Below, piece by piece: positions 1 through 7,961 of a stretch of DNA of 64,000 nucleotides. The notes under the pieces are model-generated. The model searched no databases and was not told where the DNA came from. It saw only the letters and a program-made list of their open reading frames with translations. Origin of the DNA: HKST-UBA178 sp965223815 (lineage in GTDB: Bacteria > Pseudomonadota > Gammaproteobacteria > Chromatiales > Chromatiaceae); the NCBI GenBank assembly GCA_965223815.1, contig OZ245019.1, forward strand, positions 4,943,419 through 5,007,418, read 5' to 3'. Positions within the stretch are counted from its first letter, which is position 1. Each line of letters starts with the position of its first letter. The translations under genes and the position numbers were made by a program.

Positions 1-174
1 AACGTAATCGACGTGGACTATGATCGCACCCGAATACAGCAGGCTATTGCCACCCAGTTAAACGCCCCCAGACCAGAATCGGACCCGCTCTACGGCGATG
101 GCAACGCCGGAACCCGTATTGCCGAAGTGCTCTCACGGGCGGATCTGGGAATAGAAAAGCAGCTAACTTACTGA
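1..174 (+). CDS. UDP-N-acetylglucosamine 2-epimerase family, C-terminal fragment
   Basis: The frame is open from base 1 to a TGA at 172-174, giving the last 57 residues of a protein whose start lies outside the window. The stretch DPLYGDGNAGTRIAEVL matches the C-terminal YGDGxAxxRI motif of the WecB/NeuC UDP-GlcNAc 2-epimerase superfamily, which makes ManNAc or UDP-ManNAc for surface polysaccharides. The fragment cannot separate the hydrolysing (NeuC) from the non-hydrolysing (WecB) type. It converges on the ABC exporter gene, with only 9 bases between the two stop codons and no obvious terminator. Confidence 0.75.
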   Translation, partial: NVIDVDYDRTRIQQAIATQLNAPRPESDPLYGDGNAGTRIAEVLSRADLGIEKQLTY

Positions 175-183
175 GCAAACAGG

Positions 184-1905
184 CTAGAGCGCACCTTTCG
201 CCCTAGTCGCCTGGCCGTTTTCCAAACGGTAAGCGATATCGGCGGCCTCGAACAGCGCGGGTTGGTGGGATATTGCGAGAATAGTGCGCTCTCCCCTCAG
301 TCCGCGAAGGGTATCGCAGATGGCCGCTTCGCTGTGGGGATCGAGTGCGGTTGTCGCTTCGTCGAGGATCAACAACATTGGCCTGTGAGCGAGTGCCCGG
401 GCGATCATGATACGTTGCCTCTGCCCCCCAGACAGCTTGCCCCCCCGCTCCCCCACCACATGCTGGATTCCCGCCTCAAGCCCGGCCACGAAATCCCAGG
501 CACCCGCCTCCCGCAATGCGCGTTCCGCGTCGGCCTCATTCAGACTCTGATCACCGAGGGTCACGTTGTTATAAATGGTGTCGTGCAGCAGTACGGTCTC
601 CTGGGGCACATAACCTATCGAGCGCCGCCAGGCCCGCAAGTCGAGGTCGGAAAGTGGAATGTCATCCACCAATACCTGTCCAGATTGAGGCCGCAACAAC
701 CCAATCACCATATCCAGGATAGTGGTCTTGCCAGAGCCGGACTGACCGACAATTGCCGTGAATGCACCGGCGGGCATGTGTAAGCACAGACCATCCAAAA
801 TTTGTCTCTCGCCATAGCTGAAGCCGAGATCCTGCAACCGGATACCCTCATTGAGGGTAGGAGCCAGACTTCCGGTTATCGCCTCTTTCGCCGCCTCAGC
901 GTCCCGTATGGTGGTTTGTATAGACCAGTATGCGGACTCGCTTACCGCCATTTTCTGGTAACTCTTCTGAACCTGCCCGCTCTTCTTTAGGGTACGGGCC
1001 AGGAGATAACCGAGCACCATTACCGTTGTGATGGGGAGTTCCCAAATGACCAGAGTGATATAAATGCCTATTACCAGCACCAAGGCGAACAGTACCTCCT
1101 GCCCTGCGGAAAGCACCTCGGCACTGACCACCTCCCTGCGCAGCGCACGATTGATATTCTTGGTCTCGGAGACCAGTACGTTGTCGACCAACCCCTCACG
1201 TCCCATGGATTTGAGCGGCTTAACCGACATCAGGGTATCAGTTAGACGGCCAATCATAGACTTGGTGAACTTTGTCTGCTTGTTCCCTGCCTTCCGCGCC
1301 ATCTTGATCAGGCGGTTCATGGAGAGATAGATAAGCAATCCCATAGCAAAGGAGAAAAGCGCAGCCTGCCACATCACCAGGGTGGCAATGATGACGTAAA
1401 CCGCAGCCTGAATGGCTTGGGATAACATGGTCGCACCATGCAGATAGGCATTGGCTGCACGTACGGCCTCGATCGACATGGAGTTGGTCAACTGGCCGAT
1501 CGGCTGATGGAGATAGTATTCCCAGCGGGAAGCCAGCATCGAACGCAACATGGAGAGCCGAAGGTCGGTGGCCACATGGGCGACGATATACCCCACCCGC
1601 TTCTTGGCCAGCAACACCAGCCCCCCCTTGGCGATGGCCCCGACTACGATAATGACCAGCAGTAGTTCCACGCTGGGACTCACGCCCAGATAGGCAAGAC
1701 CATCAATCAGTGTTTGCCCCAGACCCTCCTCCTGCTCCCGCGCCTCCCGTTCGATACCTGCTCCGGTGTTATCCAATACCCGGTTCAACAAGGGCAGCAG
1801 GGCAGTCAGGCTAATGCCCTCCACTACGCCAGCAATCAACAGTGCCCCCAGCATAATGGCGCTCTGAACGGGATAGGCTCTGGCAAATGTGCTCAGTAGA
1901 TTCAT
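184..1905 (-). CDS. MsbA-type ABC exporter half-transporter, candidate sphingolipid flippase
   Basis: The 573-residue protein has a fused permease and ATPase, so it should work as a homodimer in the inner membrane. Residues 1-310 hold the transmembrane domain, with hydrophobic stretches near 15-40, 80-100, 160-200 and 270-300. The ATPase follows with Walker A GQSGSGKTT (about 387-395), signature LSGGQ (about 491) and Walker B ILDEAT (about 512). It starts with ATG 47 bases after the serine-palmitoyltransferase-like gene and is probably the last gene of that operon. Family members flip lipid A, oligosaccharide-lipids or other amphiphiles. Context suggests the lipid made by the preceding genes, but substrate is inference; a polysaccharide or peptide substrate is also possible given the adjacent sugar epimerase. 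Confidence 0.85.
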   Translation of the reverse strand: MNLLSTFARAYPVQSAIMLGALLIAGVVEGISLTALLPLLNRVLDNTGAGIEREAREQEEGLGQTLIDGLAYLGVSPSVELLLVIIVVGAIAKGGLVLLAKKRVGYIVAHVATDLRLSMLRSMLASRWEYYLHQPIGQLTNSMSIEAVRAANAYLHGATMLSQAIQAAVYVIIATLVMWQAALFSFAMGLLIYLSMNRLIKMARKAGNKQTKFTKSMIGRLTDTLMSVKPLKSMGREGLVDNVLVSETKNINRALRREVVSAEVLSAGQEVLFALVLVIGIYITLVIWELPITTVMVLGYLLARTLKKSGQVQKSYQKMAVSESAYWSIQTTIRDAEAAKEAITGSLAPTLNEGIRLQDLGFSYGERQILDGLCLHMPAGAFTAIVGQSGSGKTTILDMVIGLLRPQSGQVLVDDIPLSDLDLRAWRRSIGYVPQETVLLHDTIYNNVTLGDQSLNEADAERALREAGAWDFVAGLEAGIQHVVGERGGKLSGGQRQRIMIARALAHRPMLLILDEATTALDPHSEAAICDTLRGLRGERTILAISHQPALFEAADIAYRLENGQATRAKGAL

Positions 1906-1952
1906 CGGGTGGGATATACCCTTGCCACCGGTAACGGTCGCTAATCTAATTC

Positions 1953-3167
1953 TCAGCCCTGGCGGGCTGAAGCAGTACCCGTGCGCTCTCCTATGGAGGC
2001 GAAGGCCTTGAGAATGGTATCGATCTGCTCAGGCTTATGAGCTGCACTCAGACTGCAGCGGAGAAGACAACCGCCGTCAGGCGTGGCCGGCGGTAAAATC
2101 AGGTTGACGTAAACGCCCTGGGCGAGCAGCTTGCTCCAGTACCGGGGCGCCTCCTCGATTGCGGCCTCCAGGCGCACCGCTATAACCGGGCTGATTTCCG
2201 GCCCCAGCTGAAATCCCCGCTGTGAGAGTCCCTGATAGAGGCGGCGTGCGTTTTCCCACAGGCGCTGACGCAACTCGCCCCCCGCTTGCAGGCGCGAGAG
2301 GGCGACCCTAGTGGAGGCGATTAGCGATGGTGAAGAGGATGCAGTAAAAATATAAGGGCGCATGGCGTAGCGCACAGACTCCAGCTGCGGCCATCGGCTC
2401 ACACAAAAACCTCCGATAGAGCCCAGACTCTTGCTGAACGTGCCGGTAATGAAATCCACTTGATCTAGCAGCCCGAGCTCTTCAGCCAAGCCCCTTCCCG
2501 TCGCCCCCAGTACACCCAACGAATGCGCCTCGTCCACCAACAAGGAAGCGCCGTATTTTTGCTTCACAGAGACAATTTCCGCCAGCGGCGACTTGTCTCC
2601 CAGCATGCTGTAAATCCCTTCCACAACCACCAGGGTTCGCTTGGCCCGCTCTCCGAGCCGACGCAGCCGCTTTTCCAGGTCCGCAGGATCATTGTGGCGA
2701 AACCGCATCACCTGGGCAGCTCCGAGCCGGGTGCCGTCATAGATACTGGCATGGCAGTCCGCGTCGAGCATTATCACGTCATCCTGCCCGACCAATGTAG
2801 AGAGAATGCCCAGGTTGGCGATATACCCGGTGGAAAAAACAATCGCGGCAGGGCAACCATAAAATTGGCCGAGCTCCTGCTCCAGGGACAAGTGGGCGCT
2901 ATAGCTGCCGTTCGCCATACGGGAGCCCGTAGTACCGGTACCCTGCTCTCGGACCGCCCTGCAGGCCGCCTCCACGCAATCTGGGTCGAAGGTAAGGCCC
3001 AGATAGTTGTTGGTACCCGCCATTATCACTCGCCCGCCCCCGACGATTGCCTCAGTGGCGGAGACAACCCGCTCGACAACCACGTGGAAAGGGTCCGCGC
3101 CACTTCCCTCGATTACGGCATTGCGCTGTTTTTCTAGGGGCAGGAATTTTGTCAGCAGTTCCGACAT
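1953..3167 (-). CDS. spt: serine palmitoyltransferase-like alpha-oxoamine synthase (PLP)
   Basis: This is a fold-type I PLP enzyme of the alpha-oxoamine synthase family, which condenses an amino acid with an acyl thioester and releases CO2. Visible motifs are NNYLGL near the N-terminus, TGSRMANGSYSAHLSLE, the DEAHSLGVLGATGRG aspartate/histidine motif and GTFSKSLGSIGGF with the PLP-binding lysine. Length (404 residues) fits the family. KBL and BioF are relatives, but the adjacent ACP, epimerase and acyl-ACP synthetase match the bacterial ceramide cluster, so Spt is preferred: serine plus acyl-ACP to 3-oxo-sphinganine. I use ATG at 3167, behind a GAGG; a TTG at 3176 overlapping the ACP stop codon would add three residues. 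Exact amino acid and acyl chain cannot be read from sequence. Confidence 0.8.
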   Translation of the reverse strand: MSELLTKFLPLEKQRNAVIEGSGADPFHVVVERVVSATEAIVGGGRVIMAGTNNYLGLTFDPDCVEAACRAVREQGTGTTGSRMANGSYSAHLSLEQELGQFYGCPAAIVFSTGYIANLGILSTLVGQDDVIMLDADCHASIYDGTRLGAAQVMRFRHNDPADLEKRLRRLGERAKRTLVVVEGIYSMLGDKSPLAEIVSVKQKYGASLLVDEAHSLGVLGATGRGLAEELGLLDQVDFITGTFSKSLGSIGGFCVSRWPQLESVRYAMRPYIFTASSSPSLIASTRVALSRLQAGGELRQRLWENARRLYQGLSQRGFQLGPEISPVIAVRLEAAIEEAPRYWSKLLAQGVYVNLILPPATPDGGCLLRCSLSAAHKPEQIDTILKAFASIGERTGTASARQG

Positions 3168-3172
3168 AGCGA

Positions 3173-3421
3173 TCAAACCTCGTTCAGCAACCGTTGAAGC
3201 TGTTTAGCCAAATCCCCAATGGTGCGTACATCCGCCAAGACGTTCAGCGGTACGGATACATCGAACTCATCCTCGATCTGCATGACCAGATCCATCACCT
3301 TCATTGAATCCAGCCCCAGTTCATCGATCAGATCAGTCTGCGCGTTAAACTCTACCTGGGACTTGGTGAAGGGGCCTATCAACTCATAGAGTCTGCTCAG
3401 GGTTTCTGGTTGGTCCGCCAT
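3173..3421 (-). CDS. acpR: dedicated acyl carrier protein of the ceramide operon
   Basis: An 82-residue acidic carrier protein with the phosphopantetheine site GLDSMKVMDL; the serine of DSM (about residue 40) is the attachment point. It is not the housekeeping AcpP, whose motif is DSLDTVEL and which normally sits with fabD/fabG/fabF. Its stop codon lies 5 bases before the ATG of the Spt-like gene, so the two are translationally coupled. In Caulobacter an equivalent ACP (CC_1163) carries the acyl chain for Spt. A GGAGA lies 9-10 bases upstream of the ATG. Confidence 0.85.
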   Translation of the reverse strand: MADQPETLSRLYELIGPFTKSQVEFNAQTDLIDELGLDSMKVMDLVMQIEDEFDVSVPLNVLADVRTIGDLAKQLQRLLNEV

Positions 3422-3466
3422 GTAACGTCTATCTCCGTTGCTGCAGATTTGCGTGGAAAGAGTAAC

Positions 3467-4420
3467 CTAGACTGAGGTTTGGGTCGAACCCTGGGCGGGC
3501 CATCCCATGGTGAGCCGTAATCCCTTCTCCAGAGAAACGCGGGGCTGCCAATCGATGGCCGCCTGTAGCGCATCGTTATTACCGACCCAATCAAGGTGAC
3601 GAAGTTCACGAACTTTCCCGGGAGTCAGCATGGGCGCATAACCAAACATTCGTGCGCTTCGAAGATTGACCCCCGCCAACCAGTTTAGTATTGGCGTCCC
3701 CACGGGTACACGGATGATGCGTCTGCCAAGGAGGTCGGATACCCGCGATACGATTTCATCCCAACTATATCCCCCTGTTTTTCCGTCGCATATCTCATAG
3801 ATCCCGCCCTTGCCCGCGCCGGAATCCAACCAGCTAATCACCGCCGCAGCGAGATCTCCAACATACAACAGCGACAGCCTTGATCCGGGACTTCCCAGAA
3901 TGGGGGCTAAGCCTCTGCCCATCCACCTGAACAGGGGCAGCATCTCCCGATCTCCAGGGCCATACACAGCCGGGGGACGCAATATCACCCAATCGAATGC
4001 ATCTGCATATCCTGCGAGAACCTGCTCACCCCGCCATTTGCTTGCTGCATAGAGGGATATTTCGGGTTCCCTGGCAGCCAGGGAAGATATCGAAAGCAGG
4101 CGGGGCCTGTTAGCCTGTACCATGACCGTCTCAGCCAGCCGCCGAAGACCCTCTACATTAGTACGGTCGAAATCTTCCGCGCAAGCTCCCCTGACCACGC
4201 CGGCAGAATGTACTACTGAATCAACCCCCGTCAACAGCAGGGAAAGGGCCGCTGGATCCTCCAACGCGCCAGTGATGACCTTGCAATTGGAAAACGAGGA
4301 GCACGTCCTGAAGCCGGGCCGTACCAACACCCGCACATCCTTGCCCGCGGTCAATAACCGCTGCACCAAGGTGTGTCCTATAAACCCTGTGGCACCGGTT
4401 ACCGCGATGGATTGAGGCAT
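3467..4420 (-). CDS. cerR: NAD-dependent epimerase/dehydratase, CerR-like reductase
   Basis: This is an extended short-chain dehydrogenase of 317 residues. It has the N-terminal Rossmann motif TGATGFIG (GxxGxxG, residues 8-15), the NVEGLRRL segment and the catalytic YAASKWRGE (YxxxK, around residue 130). By family alone it could act on a nucleotide sugar, a hydroxysteroid-like ketone or a lipid. Its position between the acyl-ACP synthetase (19 bases upstream) and the ACP (45 bases downstream) matches CC_1164/CerR of Caulobacter, which reduces the 3-oxo group of the ceramide intermediate. That role is inferred from gene order, not from diagnostic residues. Confidence 0.7.
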   Translation of the reverse strand: MPQSIAVTGATGFIGHTLVQRLLTAGKDVRVLVRPGFRTCSSFSNCKVITGALEDPAALSLLLTGVDSVVHSAGVVRGACAEDFDRTNVEGLRRLAETVMVQANRPRLLSISSLAAREPEISLYAASKWRGEQVLAGYADAFDWVILRPPAVYGPGDREMLPLFRWMGRGLAPILGSPGSRLSLLYVGDLAAAVISWLDSGAGKGGIYEICDGKTGGYSWDEIVSRVSDLLGRRIIRVPVGTPILNWLAGVNLRSARMFGYAPMLTPGKVRELRHLDWVGNNDALQAAIDWQPRVSLEKGLRLTMGWPAQGSTQTSV

Positions 4421-4439
4421 ACGCCGGGGAGATGCGAAG

Positions 4440-6272
4440 TCAGCTGACTTTCGACTTGAGAGTGTTTACCGCTCCGCCGGTATCCTGTAAACGATATGTT
4501 TGAATGTAGTTCTGCCTGGCCTTGGAGCGTGAGAGCTTACCGGATGAGGTGCGCGGCAGCGTATGCAGTGGGGCCAACTCTATGTGGCAGTCCACCCCCA
4601 CCTCGCGGTGGATCAAGCCCTGCAATCGCTTCACCAGCTCCTGGCGCTTCTCTCCATCCTTCTCCCGGCACTGAACCACCATCACCGCCACATCGCAACC
4701 ATCCCTTCCCGGCACCGCGAACGACAGCGCATCTCCAGGCCTAACCTCCGCCTGACACTCCGCCAACTGCTCCAGGTCCTGGGGCCATATATTGCGCCCA
4801 TTGATGATGATCAGATCCTTGCTCCGGCCCGTAATCACCAAACCCTCGGCTGTGCGGTAACCTATGTCTCCCGTGTTCAGCCAACCCGCCGGCGACAGCG
4901 TCTCTAACGTAATCTCCGGCTCGCCAAAGTAACCCGACATCACGCTCGGTCCACGAACATGGATCACACCTATGTGACGCTCCGGCACCACCGCTCCCGT
5001 ACCATCCCGAATCTCAACCTCAAAATCCGACAGCGGCAATCCGCAGTTCACAAACTCGCTCAGCCGCGATCCCCCCGTCTCATCCAGCGGCTGCGCATAA
5101 TCATGATGCGCCAGATAATCTCCATCTATCCGGTCTATCGACAGCGATTCCGACAGCGGCGCAAAACTCACCGCCAAAGAACACTCCGCCATCCCGTAAC
5201 ACGCCAAAAACGATCGCGATGCAAATCCGCTCGGTGACAGCGTCTCCGAAAACTCCTCCAGCACACGTGGCCGAATCGTCTCCGCTCCCACTCCCGCCAC
5301 TCGCCAGGCACTCAGATCAAACTGCTCCGCCTCGCCTTCACGAAGACGGCGATTGCAAAGCTCGTACCCAAACGGCGGACTGAAAGAGATCGTACCCCGG
5401 TTCTGCGACATCAGCTTCAACCACTGCCGCGGACGCATCGCAAACTCACGCGTACCCAGATAATCCACCGTCAGCTGCGACGCCAAAGGCGCCAACACCA
5501 ATCCCACCAGTCCCATGTCGTGATAAAACGGCAGCCAGGATACGCAGCGGTCCGTCCGCCGCACCGACAAACCCTCCGTGATGATCCCCGACAGGTTGCT
5601 CATCACCGCTTCCTGGGTAATCATCACTCCACGCGGAAAACGCGTACTACCCGACGTGTACTGCAGGTAGGCCAGTTCGCCAGGCCCCAGCGGCTGCAAC
5701 TCAACCTCCTGCTCTTCCAGGCTGTCGTAACCCGCCGGTGTACCCCAGTAGCTCAAATCCAAGCCCGATACCGACTCCTCAAGCAGCTTCGCATAACCCT
5801 CCGGCGCCATCGCCAGCGACGCGCCGCAGCTCTGCAACATCGCACGTATCTGCTCCACGTAAACTCGGTGACTGCCCAGATTCAAAGGAATCGGCAGCGG
5901 CACCGGCACCAGTCCCGCGTATTGGCAAGCAAAGAAAAAACGCATGAAGTCCGGGTGCGTCTCCGCCACTATCGCCAGACGACCGCCGCGCTCCACTCCA
6001 AGACCTCGCAGCCGGCGCGCCAGACGCACGGCCTCTCTCCTCAGCTCTCGGTAGCTCACCACCGCATAAAGCCCACCGCGGCCCGTGTAGAAATTACTCC
6101 CCGTACAGCCCAGCGCCGCATAATCCAGCGCCGACGCAAGATTACTGAAATCCGCTGCCCTCAACGGCTGGTCGTTTCCAGTCGGCGTCGCTATAAGGCC
6201 CAAGAGTCTTCTCCCCAAAATAGCATTGTGTTCGTAGCCCAACACATAGTGATTACCATCCGATTCGGACAT
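4440..6272 (-). CDS. acsR: fatty acyl-AMP ligase / acyl-ACP synthetase, AcsR-like
   Basis: This is an adenylate-forming enzyme of 610 residues. It carries YLQYTSGSTRFPRGV (about 206-220), the SGSTRxPRGV form typical of fatty acyl-AMP ligases rather than the TSGTTGxPKG of acyl-CoA synthetases. LPFYHDMGLVG, CYGMAECSLA, LNTGDIGY and a C-terminal LPRTSSGKLSRSK with the catalytic lysine also fit. Such enzymes activate a fatty acid as the adenylate and pass it to a carrier protein, here most simply the ACP two genes on. CC_1165 has this role in the Caulobacter ceramide set. It starts the operon: ATG at 6272 has no strong ribosome-binding site, and a 303-base gap separates it from mlaB. A long open frame on the other strand is a composition shadow. 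Confidence 0.85.
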   Translation of the reverse strand: MSESDGNHYVLGYEHNAILGRRLLGLIATPTGNDQPLRAADFSNLASALDYAALGCTGSNFYTGRGGLYAVVSYRELRREAVRLARRLRGLGVERGGRLAIVAETHPDFMRFFFACQYAGLVPVPLPIPLNLGSHRVYVEQIRAMLQSCGASLAMAPEGYAKLLEESVSGLDLSYWGTPAGYDSLEEQEVELQPLGPGELAYLQYTSGSTRFPRGVMITQEAVMSNLSGIITEGLSVRRTDRCVSWLPFYHDMGLVGLVLAPLASQLTVDYLGTREFAMRPRQWLKLMSQNRGTISFSPPFGYELCNRRLREGEAEQFDLSAWRVAGVGAETIRPRVLEEFSETLSPSGFASRSFLACYGMAECSLAVSFAPLSESLSIDRIDGDYLAHHDYAQPLDETGGSRLSEFVNCGLPLSDFEVEIRDGTGAVVPERHIGVIHVRGPSVMSGYFGEPEITLETLSPAGWLNTGDIGYRTAEGLVITGRSKDLIIINGRNIWPQDLEQLAECQAEVRPGDALSFAVPGRDGCDVAVMVVQCREKDGEKRQELVKRLQGLIHREVGVDCHIELAPLHTLPRTSSGKLSRSKARQNYIQTYRLQDTGGAVNTLKSKVS

Positions 6273-6575
6273 CCCGACTACCGTCGACTGGGCGGCACTA
6301 GCAACCCGGATACCGAAACAAACAGAGCTCTAGCGTTTCTCAATCATAACGCCGGATGGTGTAAACCCGACAAAAACACCCTGTTGGCAGTTTGCAGGTA
6401 CAAATTCCTCCGTATTTTCCAAGAAATGACCAGAAACCGCAAGTCAATATCGGTGCAACTCCCTGTAAAAAGTTAAAAAACCACTCGCCAAAAAGAGAGC
6501 TCGTGAGCCCGGCCTAAATGCCCGAATTTCTCGCGATGGTATAGCGATGGCATCGATGAAGTGTTTAGAGGGCTG
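6273..6575. other. intergenic region between mlaB and the ceramide operon
   Basis: This 303-base gap lies between the mlaB stop and the acyl-ACP synthetase start, both on the minus strand. It is more AT-rich than its surroundings and should hold the promoter of the lipid operon. A possible minus-strand -10 TATGAT occupies 6343-6348, with a TTGTCG at 6368-6373, but the 19-base spacing is poor. No coding frame with recognisable content and no clean terminator after mlaB were seen, so read-through from the Mla operon is possible. Confidence 0.4.
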
Positions 6576-6878
6576 CTAGTTAGAGGACAACAGTAGTTGG
6601 TCCACATTACTGAGCTTTGCAATCCGTTCCAGACTGCTCGGCAGGTTGACGAATTGCGGTCGCAGATCCCGTTGCATCCCGATTTCCAGCCATTCGAGTA
6701 ATAAGGCCAGACCCGCACTATTACAGCGCTCTGCACCCGAGAGATCGAACACTGGCTGGGGAGCAGAGGCAATATACCGCTCCCCCTCCCGCAGTAGTTT
6801 ACCGACTGTGGAAAACAGCAGATCCCCTGATACCAGAAAACGATCCGAGGAGGTTCCGGCGAGGTCAGTATTGGGCAT
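6576..6878 (-). CDS. mlaB: MlaB-like STAS-domain protein
   Basis: A 100-residue single STAS domain. The segment DLSGAERCNSAGLALLLEW corresponds to the MlaB motif around the conserved (D)SAGLALLLEW. MlaB is the small cytoplasmic subunit that stabilises and regulates the MlaFE ATPase complex, which moves phospholipids between inner and outer membranes. The gene is last in mlaFEDCB and begins one base after the mlaC stop codon. The usual aspartate before SAG is asparagine here, a mild deviation. Confidence 0.88.
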   Translation of the reverse strand: MPNTDLAGTSSDRFLVSGDLLFSTVGKLLREGERYIASAPQPVFDLSGAERCNSAGLALLLEWLEIGMQRDLRPQFVNLPSSLERIAKLSNVDQLLLSSN

Positions 6879-6879
6879 G

Positions 6880-7494
6880 CTATCTGTTCCTTTGATTCAA
6901 TTTCTGCATATTCTCGATCAGGCCATCCATCTTGAAGCGCTTGATCTGATTTGCGTAACTGTTGCGGTATTGGGAAACGAGACTGATATTGTCGATGGCC
7001 ACATCGTAAACCAGCCACTGTCGGTTTCTGTTTAAGTAAAGACTGTAGTCAATCGGTATGGGGGGCGCCCCGCCAGGCTGCACTCTAGTATTCACTTTTA
7101 CCCGCCTGTCACCGTCCGTCATGCGCATCGGTAAATAAACGATCTCCTCTCCCGAGTAGTTCAGAAGCGCAGTTGCGTAGGTGCGCACAAGCAACTCCCT
7201 GAACTCTTTGGTGAATGCTCGCTGTTGCGATTCGCTGGCCCGGGGCCAGTACCGTCCCAACACCAGGCGCGACATGTATACAAAATCGAATCTGGGCAAA
7301 ACATATTCGTTGACCAGCTCATAAACTTTTCCTGGCGATTGCTGCAGTTCCGCCTGCTGATCCTCTAATTTGCTCAGTACCTGATCTGCGGTCGATTTGA
7401 CAACCTGTAACGGCTCCTCCGGAGCGGCATGCGCCAGCCCTATCGAAAGCGCAAGAACAAGCAGGGTGATCAAGCCCCTAATCACCTGACGCAC
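6880..7494 (-). CDS. mlaC: MlaC periplasmic phospholipid-binding protein
   Basis: A 204-residue protein with an N-terminal signal peptide (hydrophobic LITLLVLALSIGLA, cleavage near AHA-AP) and the MlaC/Ttg2D fold. Motifs FVYMSRLVLGRYWPRAS and AFTKEFRELLVRTYATAL are characteristic. It shuttles phospholipid through the periplasm between MlaD and the outer-membrane MlaA lipoprotein, which is not in this window. The chosen start is GTG at 7494, overlapping the end of mlaD by 17 bases; a second GTG three codons in is also possible. Confidence 0.92.
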   Translation of the reverse strand: MRQVIRGLITLLVLALSIGLAHAAPEEPLQVVKSTADQVLSKLEDQQAELQQSPGKVYELVNEYVLPRFDFVYMSRLVLGRYWPRASESQQRAFTKEFRELLVRTYATALLNYSGEEIVYLPMRMTDGDRRVKVNTRVQPGGAPPIPIDYSLYLNRNRQWLVYDVAIDNISLVSQYRNSYANQIKRFKMDGLIENMQKLNQRNR

Positions 7495-7957
7495 CCTCTT
7501 CTGCCTTTGAGAATAAAAACTGACCGATGATCTCCTCCAATACCAGAGCAGATTGCGTCAGGGTGATTTTGTCTCCTTGCTTAAGAAACTCCGGACTGCC
7601 ACCAGCGTCCAGGCCAACATATTGCTCTCCCAGCAGACCCGCAGTGAAAATTTTGGCGAAGGTGTCATCCGGTATAGCACCCTCGAAATCGGAATCGATT
7701 TTTAAAGTGACAACCGCCTCGTAGGTTTCAATGTCAAATACGATGTCGCTCACCCTGCCGACCCTCACTCCCGCCATCGTTACGGGGGAGCGCTCCTTCA
7801 GGCTGCCAATGTTGTCGAAGCGGGCCTCGATTTCAAATCCATCGCCGGCCCCGGAGCCGCTCAGGTTGCTGACTTGCATCGCAAGAAAAAATAGCGCAAC
7901 AACACCGGCTGCCATAAAGGCACCGACCATCAATTCAATTGACTTGCTGTGATTCAT
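7478..7957 (-). CDS. mlaD: MlaD, inner-membrane MCE-domain protein
   Basis: A 159-residue protein with one N-terminal transmembrane helix (about 9-28) and an MCE domain (about 38-118) including VTMAGVRVGRVSDI and GLLGEQYVGLDAGG. MlaD forms the hexameric ring on MlaFEB through which lipids pass to MlaC. Length fits the short gammaproteobacterial form. It lies 4 bases after mlaE and overlaps mlaC. Confidence 0.94.
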   Translation of the reverse strand: MNHSKSIELMVGAFMAAGVVALFFLAMQVSNLSGSGAGDGFEIEARFDNIGSLKERSPVTMAGVRVGRVSDIVFDIETYEAVVTLKIDSDFEGAIPDDTFAKIFTAGLLGEQYVGLDAGGSPEFLKQGDKITLTQSALVLEEIIGQFLFSKAEEGASGD

Positions 7958-7961
7958 CCTT

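Noticed and set aside
5520..6476. 318-codon plus-strand open frame opposite the acyl-ACP synthetase
   Set aside because: Very arginine/histidine/glutamine-rich, no recognisable motif, and lies antisense to a gene with complete adenylation motifs; a composition shadow.
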